NCBI GenBank assembly: GCA_903828535.1
Contig: CAIKMN010000003.1
Coordinates: 186,001-250,000, forward strand
From: an uncultured Curvibacter sp.
GTDB lineage: Bacteria; Pseudomonadota; Gammaproteobacteria; Burkholderiales; Burkholderiaceae_C
DNA length: 64,000 bases
Direction of reading: 5' to 3'
Positions 18,203 through 28,723 of this stretch are shown piece after piece. The position numbers and the translations under genes were made by a program. The notes under the pieces were generated by a model. It was not told where the DNA came from. It did not search any database and saw only the letters and a program-made list of their open reading frames with translations. Every line of letters begins with the position of its first letter. The stretch's first letter is position 1.

Positions 18203-19270
18203 TTATTGTTTGTCGGCTTCGCTGGTGAACGAATCGGCAAAAAATTCGTCCTCTGGCAAACCGCGTTGGGCGGTGAAACTGCTTTGCGCCGAGTTCACCA
18301 CGATGGGGGCGCCGCAGGCATAAACCTGGTGGCCCGACAAGTCGGCAAAATCGTCCAGCACCGCTTGGTGCACAAAGCCCGTGCGGCCCTGCCAAGCGTC
18401 CTCAGTCAACGCATCGGACACCACGGGGATGTAGTGCAGTTGGGGCATTTTGGGCAGTTGGGCTTTCACCCAATCGTCCAAGTACAAGTCGCTGGGGCGC
18501 CGTCCACCCCAATAAAAATGGATGGGACGCAAAGCCTGTGCGGCCCCCAGCGCCGGGTCGGCCGAGTGTTCGGCGACGTATTGAATGTGCTCCAACAAGG
18601 CCTTGATCGGCGCAAAGCCGGTGCCGGACGCGACGAAAACCATCGGTTTGAGGGAGTCTTCGCGCAAATAAAAGCTGCCAAATGGCCCTTCAATCCGTTG
18701 TATTTCTTTTTCCTTCATGGCGCCAAACACATGGTCGGTGAACTTGCCGCCGGGCAGGTGTCGGATGTGCAAATCAAGGCCAGGGGTTTGGACTTGGGTG
18801 TGCGGTGCGTTGGCCATCGAGTAGGCGCGGCGTGAACCATCGCGCAAGATGAATTCAATGTACTGACCGGCGTGGTAACGGAATTGCTCGGTTGCGGGCA
18901 ATTGCAGTCGAACGGCCATGACGTCGGCCGACTTCTTTTCCAAACCCGCAACCCGTGCGGGCATTTTCTTGATGGGGAATGCACTCGCGTCGGTCACTTG
19001 GCGCGACTCCAAGGTCACATCGCTTTGGGCCACGGCGCAGCAGGTCAGTATGAAGCCATTGGCCTCTTCCTCGGGTGACAGTGCCTTGGCTTGATGTTCG
19101 CCGTGAACCACCGTGCCGCTGATTTTTTTGCATTTGCAAGAGCCACAGGCACCGTCTTTGCAGCCGTAGGGCAGGCCGACGCCGGCGCGGATGCCGGCGC
19201 TCAAAATGGTTTCTTCGGCTTCAGTGGCAAATTGGCGACCGCTGGGTTGAACCGTGATTTGGTAGGTCAT
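18203..19270 (-). CDS. ascD: [2Fe-2S]/FAD/NAD(P)H reductase, AscD (CDP-6-deoxy-glucoseen reductase) type
   Basis: 355 residues in three domains. A plant-type ferredoxin occupies residues 1-95, with the cluster cysteines in GCKDGACGSC plus a later CC pair. A FAD domain follows (RAYSMANAP is the flavin motif R-x-Y-S). Then an NAD(P)H domain (FVASGTGFAPIKALL, and the terminal YACGAP). In Burkholderiales this family is routinely annotated as CDP-6-deoxy-delta-3,4-glucoseen reductase, but no sugar-modifying genes are nearby. The real acceptor is therefore open; it may be a general oxygenase-type reductase. Confidence 0.82.
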   Translation of the reverse strand: MTYQITVQPSGRQFATEAEETILSAGIRAGVGLPYGCKDGACGSCKCKKISGTVVHGEHQAKALSPEEEANGFILTCCAVAQSDVTLESRQVTDASAFPIKKMPARVAGLEKKSADVMAVRLQLPATEQFRYHAGQYIEFILRDGSRRAYSMANAPHTQVQTPGLDLHIRHLPGGKFTDHVFGAMKEKEIQRIEGPFGSFYLREDSLKPMVFVASGTGFAPIKALLEHIQYVAEHSADPALGAAQALRPIHFYWGGRRPSDLYLDDWVKAQLPKMPQLHYIPVVSDALTEDAWQGRTGFVHQAVLDDFADLSGHQVYACGAPIVVNSAQSSFTAQRGLPEDEFFADSFTSEADKQ

Positions 19271-19332
19271 GTCTGGTCTTCGCTCTCTAAACGTTATCCT
19301 AGGGGCTTCGGTTTTTTACAACAACGTCAATT

Positions 19333-20298
19333 TTGCCTTCAAACCAGACCCCTCTTGGCGCTTTGCCGGCTCGCTTCCGGCGGGAACGTGTTTTGATCGT
19401 GGGTTGCGGTGATGTGGGGCTGCGCGCGGCGCGCCGACTTTCGGGCGTGAAATTGATCGCTTTGACCTCTTCACCCGATCGAATCGCTGACTTGCGGCGT
19501 GCGGGCATCACCCCGCTGGTGGGGCAGTTGGACCAACCCAAGACTTTGCAGCGTTTGGCCGGAATTGCCCAACGGGTGTTGCATCTGGCCCCGCCGCCCG
19601 GTGAAGGGCGCGCCGATTGGTGGCGTGACCCGCGCACGCACGCGCTGCTGCAGGTGTTGCGCAAACGGTCTGCGCCCCAAACCTTGGTTTACGGCAGCAC
19701 CAGCGGTGTTTATGGTGACTGCGATGGGGCTTGGGTCAACGAATCCCAGTCGCTTCAACCCAGCACCCACCGGGCCCAACGGCGCGTCGATGCCGAGAAC
19801 CGTGTGCGGCATTTCGGGCGACAAAGCGCCGGTCGTTCGGCGCAGGGCGCTGCGGTGAGAACCTGCATTTTGCGAATCCCCGGCATCTACGCCCCCGACC
19901 GTGTCGGCGGCACACCACGGGAACGCCTGCAGCGAGGCACACCCGTGCTGCGGCGTGAAGACGATGTGTTCACGAACCACATCCATGCCGACGACTTGGC
20001 CAGGGCCTGTGTTTTAGCGCTCTGGCGCGGAAAAGCCCAGCGGGTCTACAACGTGAATGACGACACCGAGTTGCGCATGGGGGATTACGTGGACTTGGCC
20101 GCCGCCCTCTACGGCATGGCCAAGCCGCCCAGATTGTCGAGAGCCGAGGCTCAGAAAACCTTGCCTTTGAATTTGTTGAGCTTCATGGGCGAGTCACGCC
20201 GCTTGGTCAACACCCGCATGAAAAAAGAACTTCGATTGGTTTTGCACTTTCCGACGGTTCGGGAAGGCCTGCAACCGCAAGTGGGACTTGATTTGTGA
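19333..20298 (+). CDS. NAD-dependent epimerase/dehydratase-like protein (YeeZ type)
   Basis: 321 residues. A Rossmann fold with an early GCGDVGLRAARRL nucleotide loop, followed by VYGSTSGVYGDCDG with the Ser/Tyr typical of extended SDRs, and RIPGIYAPDR. No ATG lies near the start. TTG 19333 is the earliest, but a later TTG before VLIVGCG is possible, so the first 15 residues are uncertain. The substrate is unknown. It overlaps the glycerate kinase by GTGA (20295-20298). Confidence 0.78.
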   Translation: MPSNQTPLGALPARFRRERVLIVGCGDVGLRAARRLSGVKLIALTSSPDRIADLRRAGITPLVGQLDQPKTLQRLAGIAQRVLHLAPPPGEGRADWWRDPRTHALLQVLRKRSAPQTLVYGSTSGVYGDCDGAWVNESQSLQPSTHRAQRRVDAENRVRHFGRQSAGRSAQGAAVRTCILRIPGIYAPDRVGGTPRERLQRGTPVLRREDDVFTNHIHADDLARACVLALWRGKAQRVYNVNDDTELRMGDYVDLAAALYGMAKPPRLSRAEAQKTLPLNLLSFMGESRRLVNTRMKKELRLVLHFPTVREGLQPQVGLDL

Positions 20299-21749
20299 CC
20301 GCCAACGCTTCCATGCCAGCCACCTCCGCAACGCCAACGAATGCGATGGCCAAAGACAAACGGTTCGATCCCCAGCAACCCCAGGCGTTTTTGCGCTACC
20401 TGTTCGACGTGGCCGTGGCCCGCGCTCAACCCTTGTTGACCCTGCCTGATTACTTGCCCCCGCCCCCCAAGGGCCGCACCTTGGTGCTGGGTGCTGGCAA
20501 GGCCGCCGGGGCCATGGCACAGGCGCTTGAAAAATGGTGGCCAGCGGAGGCCCCCCTTTCCGGTTTGGTGGTGACGCGCTATGGCCACACGCCGCCGCGT
20601 GAAGCGCCCGTTTCTGAAGCTGAAGAGGGCCTTGCGGCGCTTCCTCGAACGCCGCGAATTGACATCGTGGAAGCCGCTCACCCCGTGCCGGATGCAAATG
20701 GCTTGGCGGCTGCCGAGCGCATCTTGGCTTTAACCCAAGGACTGACCGCCGATGATTTGGTCATCTGCCTCATGTCGGGCGGCGCCTCGTCGTTGCTGAC
20801 CTTGCCGGCCGAGGGATTGAGCTTGGCCGATAAACAGGCGGTGAACCAAGCCCTGTTGGCCAGCGGCGCACACATCGCAGAAATGAATTGCGTTCGCAAA
20901 CATTTGTCTCGCATCAAGGGCGGGCGATTGGCGGCGGCCTGTGCGCCTGCCAGGGTGCTGACCTTGGCCATCAGCGACGTGCCAGGCGATGACCCTTCCG
21001 TGATCGGCAGCGGCCCGACCGTGCCCGACGCCACCACCTGTGCCGATGCCTTGGCTATTTTGAAGCGCTACCAAATTGAACTGCCGCCAGTGGCTTGGGC
21101 GGCTCTGGAAAGTGGTGCCCGCAAAACGGGCGCTTGGGAAACGCCAAAACCCAGCGACCCCTGCTTTGTCCACAACCAAGTGCAGTTGATGGCCACGCCC
21201 CGCGCGTCTTTGTTGGCGGCCGCCGCGGCGGCCGAGGCGGCGGGGGTGACGGCCTATGTCTTGTCCGATGAAATTGAAGGGGAATCGCGCGAGGTCGGCA
21301 AGGTGCATGCGGCTTTGGCCAAGAGTGTGGCGCGCCATGGACAGCCTTTTGCCAAACCCGCCCCGGGAAAGGCCTGCGTGATTTTGTCGGGGGGCGAAAC
21401 GACGGTGACCCTGCGCCCCCGTCAACCCGGTGCAGCCAAAGGGCGGGGCGGGCGAGCAGGGGAGTTTTGCATGGGTTTGGCACAGGCGCTGCAAGGCGAA
21501 GCGGGCCTTTGGGCATTGGCCGCGGACACCGATGGCATTGATGGGGTCGAGGACAACGCGGGCGCTTTTGTCATGCCGGACACCTTGGCTCGGGCCGAGG
21601 CCATGGGCCTGAAGGTGGCCGATTTCCTGGACCGCAACGACGCCTATGGGTTCTTTCAAGCATTGGACGACTTGCTGGTGACGGGTCCTACCCACACGAA
21701 TGTGAACGATTTTCGGGCGATGCTGGTACAAACCCCTGGTCCGTTATAA
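20295..21749 (+). CDS. ttuD: Glycerate 2-kinase (MOFRL family)
   Basis: 484 residues from a GTG overlapping the previous stop. The N-terminal domain shows VLGAGKAAGAMAQAL, LMSGGASSLLTLPAEGL and MNCVRKHLSRIKGGRLA. The C-terminal MOFRL domain shows LSGGETTVTLR, GRGGRAGEFCMGLA and DTDGIDG. These enzymes make 2-phosphoglycerate and link glyoxylate, tartronate or serine breakdown to glycolysis. Older annotations call such proteins hydroxypyruvate reductase (TtuD). The N-terminal 20 residues are Ala/Thr-rich and probably disordered. Confidence 0.88.
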   Translation: MTANASMPATSATPTNAMAKDKRFDPQQPQAFLRYLFDVAVARAQPLLTLPDYLPPPPKGRTLVLGAGKAAGAMAQALEKWWPAEAPLSGLVVTRYGHTPPREAPVSEAEEGLAALPRTPRIDIVEAAHPVPDANGLAAAERILALTQGLTADDLVICLMSGGASSLLTLPAEGLSLADKQAVNQALLASGAHIAEMNCVRKHLSRIKGGRLAAACAPARVLTLAISDVPGDDPSVIGSGPTVPDATTCADALAILKRYQIELPPVAWAALESGARKTGAWETPKPSDPCFVHNQVQLMATPRASLLAAAAAAEAAGVTAYVLSDEIEGESREVGKVHAALAKSVARHGQPFAKPAPGKACVILSGGETTVTLRPRQPGAAKGRGGRAGEFCMGLAQALQGEAGLWALAADTDGIDGVEDNAGAFVMPDTLARAEAMGLKVADFLDRNDAYGFFQALDDLLVTGPTHTNVNDFRAMLVQTPGPL

Positions 21750-21951
21750 GTCCTTTGTAGGGGCCTCATGGGCCATTAAGGGGGGCGGGGTCAGCCAATC
21801 GTCAGCAGATGTGTCAACAATTCGTGGCAGAATGCCAAGTGCAATCAGGCCCTCTCACAGCCACTGTCGCATCCGCTAACCGGTCCAGCCGTGTCGCGGG
21901 AGGTTATCCACCAACTTATGCTTTCTGAAGGAAAGCGGAGGTCAGCGTAAT
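21750..21951 (+). promoter_or_regulatory. sucA upstream region with strong ribosome binding site
   Basis: 202 bases without a gene. A GGAGGT lies about 9 bases before the ATG at 21952, a strong Shine-Dalgarno. I see no confident -35/-10 pair or terminator; the promoter is presumably here because sucA starts a new operon. No further structure is recognised. Confidence 0.45.
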
Positions 21952-24819
21952 ATGAGCAGCCCGTCAACGGTCTACACCGCCTACCAAGGCAACACCTATC
22001 TCTTCGGGGGCAACGCGCCTTATGTGGAAGAGATGTATGAAAACTACTTGGCCAACCCCGGTAGCGTGCCCACCAATTGGCGCGAGTATTTCGATGCCCT
22101 GCAACACGTGCCCGCCGTCGACGGCTCTCAAGCCCGCGATGTGCCGCACTTGCCGGTCATCAATGCTTTTGCCGAGCGCGCCAAACAAGGTCAAACGAAG
22201 GTGGTGGTCGCCAGCGCCGACGCGGAGTTGGGCCGCAAACGCACCGCCGTACAACAGCTGATCGCTGCCTACCGCAACGTGGGCACCCGCTGGGCCAACC
22301 TGGACCCGCTGCAACGCACCGAGCGCGCCCACATTCCCCAGCTTGAAACGTCTTACTACGGTTTCACCGACGCTGACCAAGAAACCATATTCAACATCAG
22401 CAACACCTTCTTTGGCAAGGACACGATGCCCTTGCGCGAGGTGTTGAATGCGCTGCGTGAAACTTATTGCGGCACCATTGGCGCCGAGTTCATGCACACC
22501 ACCGACCAAGACCAAAAGGCTTGGTGGCAAAAGAAGCTGGAAAGCATTCGCAGCAAACCCAACTTCACCGCCGATAAAAAGAAGCAAATTCTGGACCGCC
22601 TGACGGCCGCCGAAGGCTTGGAGCGTTACTTGCACACCAAGTACGTGGGTCAAAAACGCTTCTCGCTCGAAGGGGGCGAAAGCTTCATTGCCGCCATGGA
22701 CGAACTGATCCAAGCAGCTGGCACCCAAGGCGTGCAAGAAATTGTGATCGGCATGGCCCACCGGGGCCGCTTGAATGTGTTGGTGAATACCCTGGGCAAG
22801 AAACCCGGTGATTTGTTTGCCGAGTTCGACCACACCGCCCCCGAAGACCTGCCTTCTGGCGACGTGAAGTACCACCAAGGTTTCAGCTCGGACGTCGCCA
22901 CCCCCGGCGGCCCGGTCCACTTGAGTTTGGCGTTCAATCCGTCGCACTTGGAGATTGTGAACCCCGTGGTTGAAGGCTCGGTGCGTTCGCGCATGGACCG
23001 CCGCGGTGACCCCCAAGGCAAACAAGTGTTGCCCGTGTTGGTCCACGGCGACGCGGCCTTTGGCGGCCAGGGTGTGAACCAAGAAACCTTGGCCTTGGCC
23101 CAAACCCGCGGTTACACCACCGGCGGCACGGTGCACATCATCATCAACAACCAAATTGGCTTCACCACCAGCGATCCCCGCGACATGCGCTCCAGCGCCT
23201 ATTGCACCGACATCGTGAAAATGGTCGAAGCACCGGTGTTGCACGTCAATGGCGACGACCCTGAAGCCGTGGTGTTGTGCATGCAACTCGCCCTCGAGTT
23301 CCGCATGACCTTCAGCCAAGACATCGTGGTCGACATCACTTGCTTCCGCAAACTGGGGCACAACGAGCAAGACACCCCGAGCCTGACCCAGCCGCTGATG
23401 TACAAAAAAATCGCTGCTCACCCAGGTACCCGCAGGCTCTACGCCGACAAGCTGGCCGCGCAAGGCTTGGGCGCCACGTTGGGCGATGACATGGTCAAGG
23501 CCTACCGCGCAGCCCTCGAGGAGGGCCGTCACACGGTGGACCCCGTGGTGGCGAATTTCCAAAGCAAATTTGCGGTAGATTGGTCGCCTTATTTGGGCAA
23601 AAAGTGGACCGATGCGGGCGACACGTCGATTCCGTTGTCCGAGTGGCACCGCTTGGCCAAGAGCGTCACCACTTTGCCTGAGGGCTTGACACCGCATCAG
23701 TTGGTGAAAAAGGTGTATGACGACCGCGCCGCCATGGGCCGGGGTGACCTGCCGGTCGATTGGGGCATGGGCGAGTTGATGGCCTTCGCCTCTTTGGTCG
23801 CCAGTGGCTACCCTGTGCGCTTGTCGGGCGAAGACTCGGGTCGTGGCACCTTCACCCACCGCCACTCGGTGATTCACGATCAGAACCGTGAAAAATGGGA
23901 CATCGGCACCTACGTGCCTTTGCAAAACGTGGCCCCGAACCAAGCCCCGTTTGTGGTGATTGACTCCATCTTGTCCGAAGAAGCGGTGCTGGGTTTTGAG
24001 TACGGCTACGCTTCCAACGACCCCACCACGCTGGTGATTTGGGAAGCCCAGTTTGGTGACTTCGCCAACGGCGCTCAAGTGGTGATTGACCAGTTCATTG
24101 CCTCTGGAGAAGTGAAGTGGGGTCGTGTCAATGGCCTGACTTTGATGCTGCCGCACGGCTATGAAGGACAAGGCCCAGAGCACAGCTCGGCGCGTTTGGA
24201 GCGTTTCATGCAATTGGCCGCGGACACCAATATGCAGATCGTCCAACCCACCACGGCCAGCCAGATCTTCCACGTGTTGCGTCGTCAAATGGTGCGCAAT
24301 TTGCGCAAGCCGTTGATCATCATGACGCCCAAGTCCTTGTTGCGCAACAAGGATGCGACATCGCCTTTGTCTGAGTTCACCAAAGGCTCTTTCCAGACCA
24401 TCATTCCTGAGACCAAAGAACTCAAGGCCGACAAAGTCAAGCGCGTTTTGGCCTGCTCTGGCAAGGTCTATTACGACTTGGTCAAGAAGCGCGAAGAAAA
24501 AGGCCATGACGACACCGCCATTTTGCGGGTTGAACAGCTCTACCCCTTCCCGCACAAGGCCTTTGCCGCTGAACTCAAAAAATACCCGAACGCCACCGAA
24601 GTGGTTTGGGTACAAGACGAGCCTCAAAACCAAGGCGCTTGGTTCTTCGTGCAGCACTACATCCACGAAAACATGGCTGAAGGCCAAAAACTGGGCTACT
24701 CAGGCCGTGCCGCCTCGGCGTCGCCTGCAGTGGGTTATTCGCACCTGCACCAAGAGCAACAAAAAGCCTTGGTCGACGGCGCGTTCGCCAAGCTCAAAGG
24801 CTTTGTGTTGACCAAATAA
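21952..24819 (+). CDS. sucA: 2-oxoglutarate dehydrogenase E1 component
   Basis: 955 residues. Thiamin-diphosphate-dependent decarboxylase of the TCA-cycle complex that transfers the succinyl group to SucB. The N-terminal binding segment YVEEMYENYLANPGSVPTNWREYF contacts E2. Further marks are GMAHRGRLNVLVNTLGK, HGDAAFGGQGVNQE, the ThDP motif IIINNQIGFTTSDP and PHGYEGQGPEHSSARLERF. It heads the sucA-sucB-lpd operon (39- and 19-base gaps), with zapE possibly attached. Confidence 0.97.
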   Translation: MSSPSTVYTAYQGNTYLFGGNAPYVEEMYENYLANPGSVPTNWREYFDALQHVPAVDGSQARDVPHLPVINAFAERAKQGQTKVVVASADAELGRKRTAVQQLIAAYRNVGTRWANLDPLQRTERAHIPQLETSYYGFTDADQETIFNISNTFFGKDTMPLREVLNALRETYCGTIGAEFMHTTDQDQKAWWQKKLESIRSKPNFTADKKKQILDRLTAAEGLERYLHTKYVGQKRFSLEGGESFIAAMDELIQAAGTQGVQEIVIGMAHRGRLNVLVNTLGKKPGDLFAEFDHTAPEDLPSGDVKYHQGFSSDVATPGGPVHLSLAFNPSHLEIVNPVVEGSVRSRMDRRGDPQGKQVLPVLVHGDAAFGGQGVNQETLALAQTRGYTTGGTVHIIINNQIGFTTSDPRDMRSSAYCTDIVKMVEAPVLHVNGDDPEAVVLCMQLALEFRMTFSQDIVVDITCFRKLGHNEQDTPSLTQPLMYKKIAAHPGTRRLYADKLAAQGLGATLGDDMVKAYRAALEEGRHTVDPVVANFQSKFAVDWSPYLGKKWTDAGDTSIPLSEWHRLAKSVTTLPEGLTPHQLVKKVYDDRAAMGRGDLPVDWGMGELMAFASLVASGYPVRLSGEDSGRGTFTHRHSVIHDQNREKWDIGTYVPLQNVAPNQAPFVVIDSILSEEAVLGFEYGYASNDPTTLVIWEAQFGDFANGAQVVIDQFIASGEVKWGRVNGLTLMLPHGYEGQGPEHSSARLERFMQLAADTNMQIVQPTTASQIFHVLRRQMVRNLRKPLIIMTPKSLLRNKDATSPLSEFTKGSFQTIIPETKELKADKVKRVLACSGKVYYDLVKKREEKGHDDTAILRVEQLYPFPHKAFAAELKKYPNATEVVWVQDEPQNQGAWFFVQHYIHENMAEGQKLGYSGRAASASPAVGYSHLHQEQQKALVDGAFAKLKGFVLTK

Positions 24820-24858
24820 GTCAACCTTCCTCTCCAACGTATTTATTGAAAGAATCCC

Positions 24859-26124
24859 ATGGCAATCGTAGAAGTCAAAGTTCCTCAGCTGTCTGAATCC
24901 GTGGCCGAAGCCACCATGATGAACTGGAAGAAAAAAGTCGGCGAAGCGGTCAAAGAAGACGAAATCCTGATTGAAATTGAAACCGACAAAGTGGTGCTTG
25001 AAGTGCCTGCTCCCGCCGCTGGCGTGTTGGCTGAGTTGGTGGTGGGCGACGGTGGCACTGTGGCCTCCGATCAATTGATCGCCCGCATCGACACCGAAGG
25101 CAAGGCCGGCGCCAGCGTCTCTGCTTCGGCTTCTGCCCCCGCTGCAGCACCGGCAGCCGTAGCCAGCACCGCCGTCAATGCGGTGGGTTCCGCCAGTGGC
25201 TCTAAAGGCGACGTCGCAATGCCTGCGGCCGCCAAGCTGCTGGCTGACAACGGTTTGTCTGTGTCGGCGGTGAGCGGCTCTGGCAAAGACGGCCGCGTTA
25301 CCAAGGGCGATGTCTTGGCGGCGGTGGCAGGTGGTGCCAAGCCCGCCACTGCGGTGAGCATCCCAACGGGTACGCCCACGCAGTCGTTGCCTCAAGTGGC
25401 GGCGCCCAGCGTCGACTTGGGCGATCGTCCTGAACAACGTGTGCCCATGACCCGACTGCGCGCCCGCATTGCCGAGCGCCTGTTGCAATCGCAATCCACC
25501 AACGCCATCCTGACCACGTTCAATGAAGTCAACATGGCCCCGGTAATGGAAATGCGCAAGCGCTTCCAAGAAAAGTTTGAAAAAGAACACGGTGTGAAGA
25601 TTGGCTTCATGAGCTTCTTCGTCAAAGCCGCAGTCCATGCGCTGAAGAAATACCCCGTCTTGAACGCCTCGGTGGACGGCAACGACATTGTTTACCACGG
25701 CTACTTTGACATCGGTATTGCCGTGGGTTCTCCCCGTGGTTTGGTGGTGCCGATTTTGCGCAACGCCGATCAAATGAGCTTTGCCGACATCGAAAAGAAA
25801 ATTGCCGAATACGGCGCCAAAGCCCGTGACGGCAAGTTGGGCATTGAAGAAATGACCGGCGGCACGTTCTCGATTTCCAATGGGGGCACCTTCGGCTCCA
25901 TGCTGTCGACCCCCATCATCAACCCGCCACAGTCGGCCATTTTGGGCGTGCATGCGACCAAAGACCGCGCGGTGGTGGAGAACGGTCAAATCGTGATCCG
26001 ACCCATGAATTACCTCGCCATGTCTTATGACCACCGCATCATCGACGGCCGCGAAGCCGTGCTGGGCTTGGTGGCCATGAAAGAAGCGCTGGAAGACCCC
26101 GCACGCTTGTTGTTCGAAATCTGA
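24859..26124 (+). CDS. sucB: Dihydrolipoamide succinyltransferase (E2 of 2-oxoglutarate dehydrogenase)
   Basis: 421 residues. One N-terminal lipoyl domain, with the lipoylated Lys in ETDKVVLEV (K44), then an Ala/Ser-rich linker, a peripheral-subunit-binding domain ([30 protein letters not shown]) and the catalytic domain ending in the active-site motif [12 protein letters not shown] (H392). It forms the core of the complex between SucA and Lpd. The domain count is that of a 2-oxoglutarate rather than a pyruvate complex E2. Confidence 0.96.
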   Translation: MAIVEVKVPQLSESVAEATMMNWKKKVGEAVKEDEILIEIETDKVVLEVPAPAAGVLAELVVGDGGTVASDQLIARIDTEGKAGASVSASASAPAAAPAAVASTAVNAVGSASGSKGDVAMPAAAKLLADNGLSVSAVSGSGKDGRVTKGDVLAAVAGGAKPATAVSIPTGTPTQSLPQVAAPSVDLGDRPEQRVPMTRLRARIAERLLQSQSTNAILTTFNEVNMAPVMEMRKRFQEKFEKEHGVKIGFMSFFVKAAVHALKKYPVLNASVDGNDIVYHGYFDIGIAVGSPRGLVVPILRNADQMSFADIEKKIAEYGAKARDGKLGIEEMTGGTFSISNGGTFGSMLSTPIINPPQSAILGVHATKDRAVVENGQIVIRPMNYLAMSYDHRIIDGREAVLGLVAMKEALEDPARLLFEI

Positions 26125-26143
26125 TTTTTAAAGGCTGAACAAC

Positions 26144-27571
26144 ATGAGTCAACAATTTGATGTGGTCGTCATCGGTGGCGGCCCCGGCGGTTATGTGGCG
26201 GCCATTCGGGCGTCCCAATTGGGCTTCAAAGTCGCATGTATCGACGAGTGGAAGAATGCGGCCGGGGGCCCTGCGCCCGGCGGCACTTGCACCAACGTGG
26301 GTTGCATTCCTTCGAAGGCCTTGCTGCAATCGAGTGAACACTATGAGCAAGCAAATCACCACTTTGCCGAACACGGCATCACGGTGAAGGGCCTGGGCCT
26401 CGATGTGGGCACCATGATCGGTCGCAAAGACACCGTCGTGAAGCAAAACAACGACGGCATCTTGTATTTGTTTAAAAAGAACAAAATTGCTTTCTTCCAT
26501 GGCCGTGGCTCATTCGTGAAAGCGGTTGAAGGCGGCTACGAAATTCAGGTGGCGGGCGCCTCTGAAGAAACCCTGGTCGGCAAACAAATCATCATCGCCA
26601 CGGGCTCCAATGCCCGCGCATTACCGGGCACGCCATTCGACGAAGTGAATGTGCTGTCCAACGATGGCGCTTTGCGTTTGGGCGCGGTGCCCAAGAAGCT
26701 GGGCCTGATTGGCTCGGGTGTGATTGGCTTGGAGATGGGCTCGGTTTGGCGTCGTTTGGGCGCCGAGGTCACCATCCTCGAAGGGTTGCCCACCTTCTTG
26801 GGCGCGGTTGACGAACAAATTGCCAAGGAAGCCAAAAAAGCCTTTGACAAGCAAGGTTTGAAGATTGAACTCGGCGTCAAAGTCGGCGAGATCAAGACGA
26901 GCAAAAAAGGCGTTAGCGTGGCTTACACCAATGCCAAGGGCGAGGCCATTGACTTGGAAGTCGATAAGCTGATTGTCTCGATTGGCCGTGTGCCCAACAC
27001 CATTGGCCTCAACACCGAAGCCGTTGGGTTGCAACTCGACGAGCGCGGCGCGATTGTGGTTGACGCCGATTGCAAGACCAATTTGCCCGGCGTCTGGGCC
27101 GTGGGCGATGTGGTGCGTGGCCCCATGTTGGCCCACAAGGCCGAGGAAGAGGGCGTTGCAGTGGCCGAACGCATTGCCGGCCAGCACGGGCACGTTAATT
27201 TCAACACCATTCCTTGGGTCATTTACACCAGCCCCGAAATCGCTTGGGTCGGCCGCACGGAGCAGCAGCTCAAGGCGGACGGCGTCGCCTACAAGGCCGG
27301 CACATTCCCTTTCTTGGCGAATGGCCGCGCCCGTGCTTTGGGCGACACGACCGGCATGGTTAAATTTTTGGCCGATGCCACGACCGATGAAATCTTGGGC
27401 GTCCACATCGTCGGCCCGATGGCCAGCGAGTTGATTGCCGAGGCTGTGGTGGCGATGGAGTTCAAGGCCAGTGCTGAAGACATCGCCCGCATCTGCCACG
27501 CGCACCCCTCGTTGTCTGAAGCCACCAAGGAAGCCGCTTTGGCGGTGGACAAACGCACTTTGAATTTCTAA
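26144..27571 (+). CDS. lpdA: Dihydrolipoamide dehydrogenase (E3)
   Basis: 475 residues. A flavoprotein that reoxidises the dihydrolipoyl arm of SucB and reduces NAD+. FAD loop [14 protein letters not shown], redox disulfide [13 protein letters not shown] (C49/C54), NAD loop [12 protein letters not shown], and the C-terminal His-Glu pair in [13 protein letters not shown]. The insertion [14 protein letters not shown] before the disulfide is usual for betaproteobacterial E3s. It is third in the operon. Confidence 0.97.
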   Translation: MSQQFDVVVIGGGPGGYVAAIRASQLGFKVACIDEWKNAAGGPAPGGTCTNVGCIPSKALLQSSEHYEQANHHFAEHGITVKGLGLDVGTMIGRKDTVVKQNNDGILYLFKKNKIAFFHGRGSFVKAVEGGYEIQVAGASEETLVGKQIIIATGSNARALPGTPFDEVNVLSNDGALRLGAVPKKLGLIGSGVIGLEMGSVWRRLGAEVTILEGLPTFLGAVDEQIAKEAKKAFDKQGLKIELGVKVGEIKTSKKGVSVAYTNAKGEAIDLEVDKLIVSIGRVPNTIGLNTEAVGLQLDERGAIVVDADCKTNLPGVWAVGDVVRGPMLAHKAEEEGVAVAERIAGQHGHVNFNTIPWVIYTSPEIAWVGRTEQQLKADGVAYKAGTFPFLANGRARALGDTTGMVKFLADATTDEILGVHIVGPMASELIAEAVVAMEFKASAEDIARICHAHPSLSEATKEAALAVDKRTLNF

Positions 27572-27574
27572 TTC

Positions 27575-28723
27575 ATGGTGAATCCAGCGGGCGCGCCTGC
27601 CGATTCAAGGGCCTCAGAGGTTCAGGGGGCGGTGCGTCAAGCCTACGAGGCAGAGCTGCAAGCACGCGGCTTCGAGAGCGACCCCGCGCAGCGGCAGGCC
27701 GTCGAGGCGTTGCAGCGCTGTGCTGACGATTGGGCGGCTTACAAATCGAAGCGTTCGAGCCCGCTAAAAAAACTCCTGAACCGCCCCGAGGTGCCCAAAG
27801 GGGTTTATCTTTATGGCGGCGTTGGACGGGGCAAAAGCTTTTTGATGGATTGCTTTTTCAATGCAGTGCCCATCAAGCGCAAGGTGCGTTTGCATTTCCA
27901 TGAATTCATGCGCGAGGTGCACCGCGAACTGCGCGCCTTGCAAGGCACGCAAAACCCGTTAAGCGTTTTGGGCGCCCAAATCGCCAAACGCTACAAGTTG
28001 ATTTGCTTTGACGAGTTCCACGTGGCAGACATCACCGACGCGATGATTTTGCACCGCTTGCTTGAGGCCTTGTTCGCCAATGGGGTTGGCCTGGTGACCA
28101 CGTCCAATTTCAAGCCCGACGCGCTGTACCCCAATGGCCTGCACCGCGACCGCATCTTGCCCGCCATTGCCTTGTTGAACCAAAAGATGGCAGTCTTGAA
28201 CGTCGATCACGGCGTGGACTACCGACGACGTACGTTGGAGCAAGTCCCCACCTACCTCACCCCTTGGGGCCCCGAGGCCACCGCCACCTTGGATGCCACC
28301 TTCACTCGGTTGGCTGAAACGGCCGACGAGTCGCCCCTTCTCAAGATTGAAAACCGCGAAATTCAGGCCCTGCGCCGGGCTGGCGGGGTGGTCTGGTTTG
28401 ACTTCAAGACCTTGTGCGGCGGCCCCCGCTCGCAAAATGACTACCTGGAATTGGCGAGCCAATTTCACACGATTGTGCTCAGCGATGTACCGCACATGCC
28501 GGTGAGCAAGGCCTCAGAGGCCCGCCGCTTTACGTGGCTGGTTGATGTGCTCTACGACCGCCGAGTTAAGCTCATTTTGTCGGCCGAAGTGCCACCGGAA
28601 GCCCTCTATACCGAAGGCCCTTTGGCCCATGAATTCCCGCGCACCGTGTCGCGTTTGCAAGAGATGCAATCGGCCGAATTTTTGGCGCTGGAGCGACGCA
28701 CCGTCGACACCGGGTTGACCTGA
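27575..28723 (+). CDS. zapE: Cell division protein ZapE (AFG1-like ATPase)
   Basis: 382 residues beginning 3 bases after lpd, so probably cotranscribed. Walker A YLYGGVGRGKSF, followed by the metazoan/bacterial AFG1 segment KVRLHFHEFM, and Walker B LICFDEFHVADITDA. ZapE interacts with FtsZ and is needed for division under stress and low oxygen in E. coli. The start is ATG 27575; the first 15 residues are poorly conserved. It overlaps the next gene by one base. Confidence 0.94.
   Translation: MVNPAGAPADSRASEVQGAVRQAYEAELQARGFESDPAQRQAVEALQRCADDWAAYKSKRSSPLKKLLNRPEVPKGVYLYGGVGRGKSFLMDCFFNAVPIKRKVRLHFHEFMREVHRELRALQGTQNPLSVLGAQIAKRYKLICFDEFHVADITDAMILHRLLEALFANGVGLVTTSNFKPDALYPNGLHRDRILPAIALLNQKMAVLNVDHGVDYRRRTLEQVPTYLTPWGPEATATLDATFTRLAETADESPLLKIENREIQALRRAGGVVWFDFKTLCGGPRSQNDYLELASQFHTIVLSDVPHMPVSKASEARRFTWLVDVLYDRRVKLILSAEVPPEALYTEGPLAHEFPRTVSRLQEMQSAEFLALERRTVDTGLT

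Noticed and set aside
18203-19270. A sugar-biosynthesis role for the AscD-like reductase
   Set aside because: No dideoxysugar genes are near; the name follows family annotation habit, so I kept the symbol but not the pathway.
21964-24687. A 907-codon open frame antisense to sucA
   Set aside because: It mirrors the GC-rich codon use of sucA and has no recognisable domain or start context; sucA on the plus strand is certain. Similar antisense frames (for example 6713-7717, 14173-15162, 24700-26034) are the same effect.
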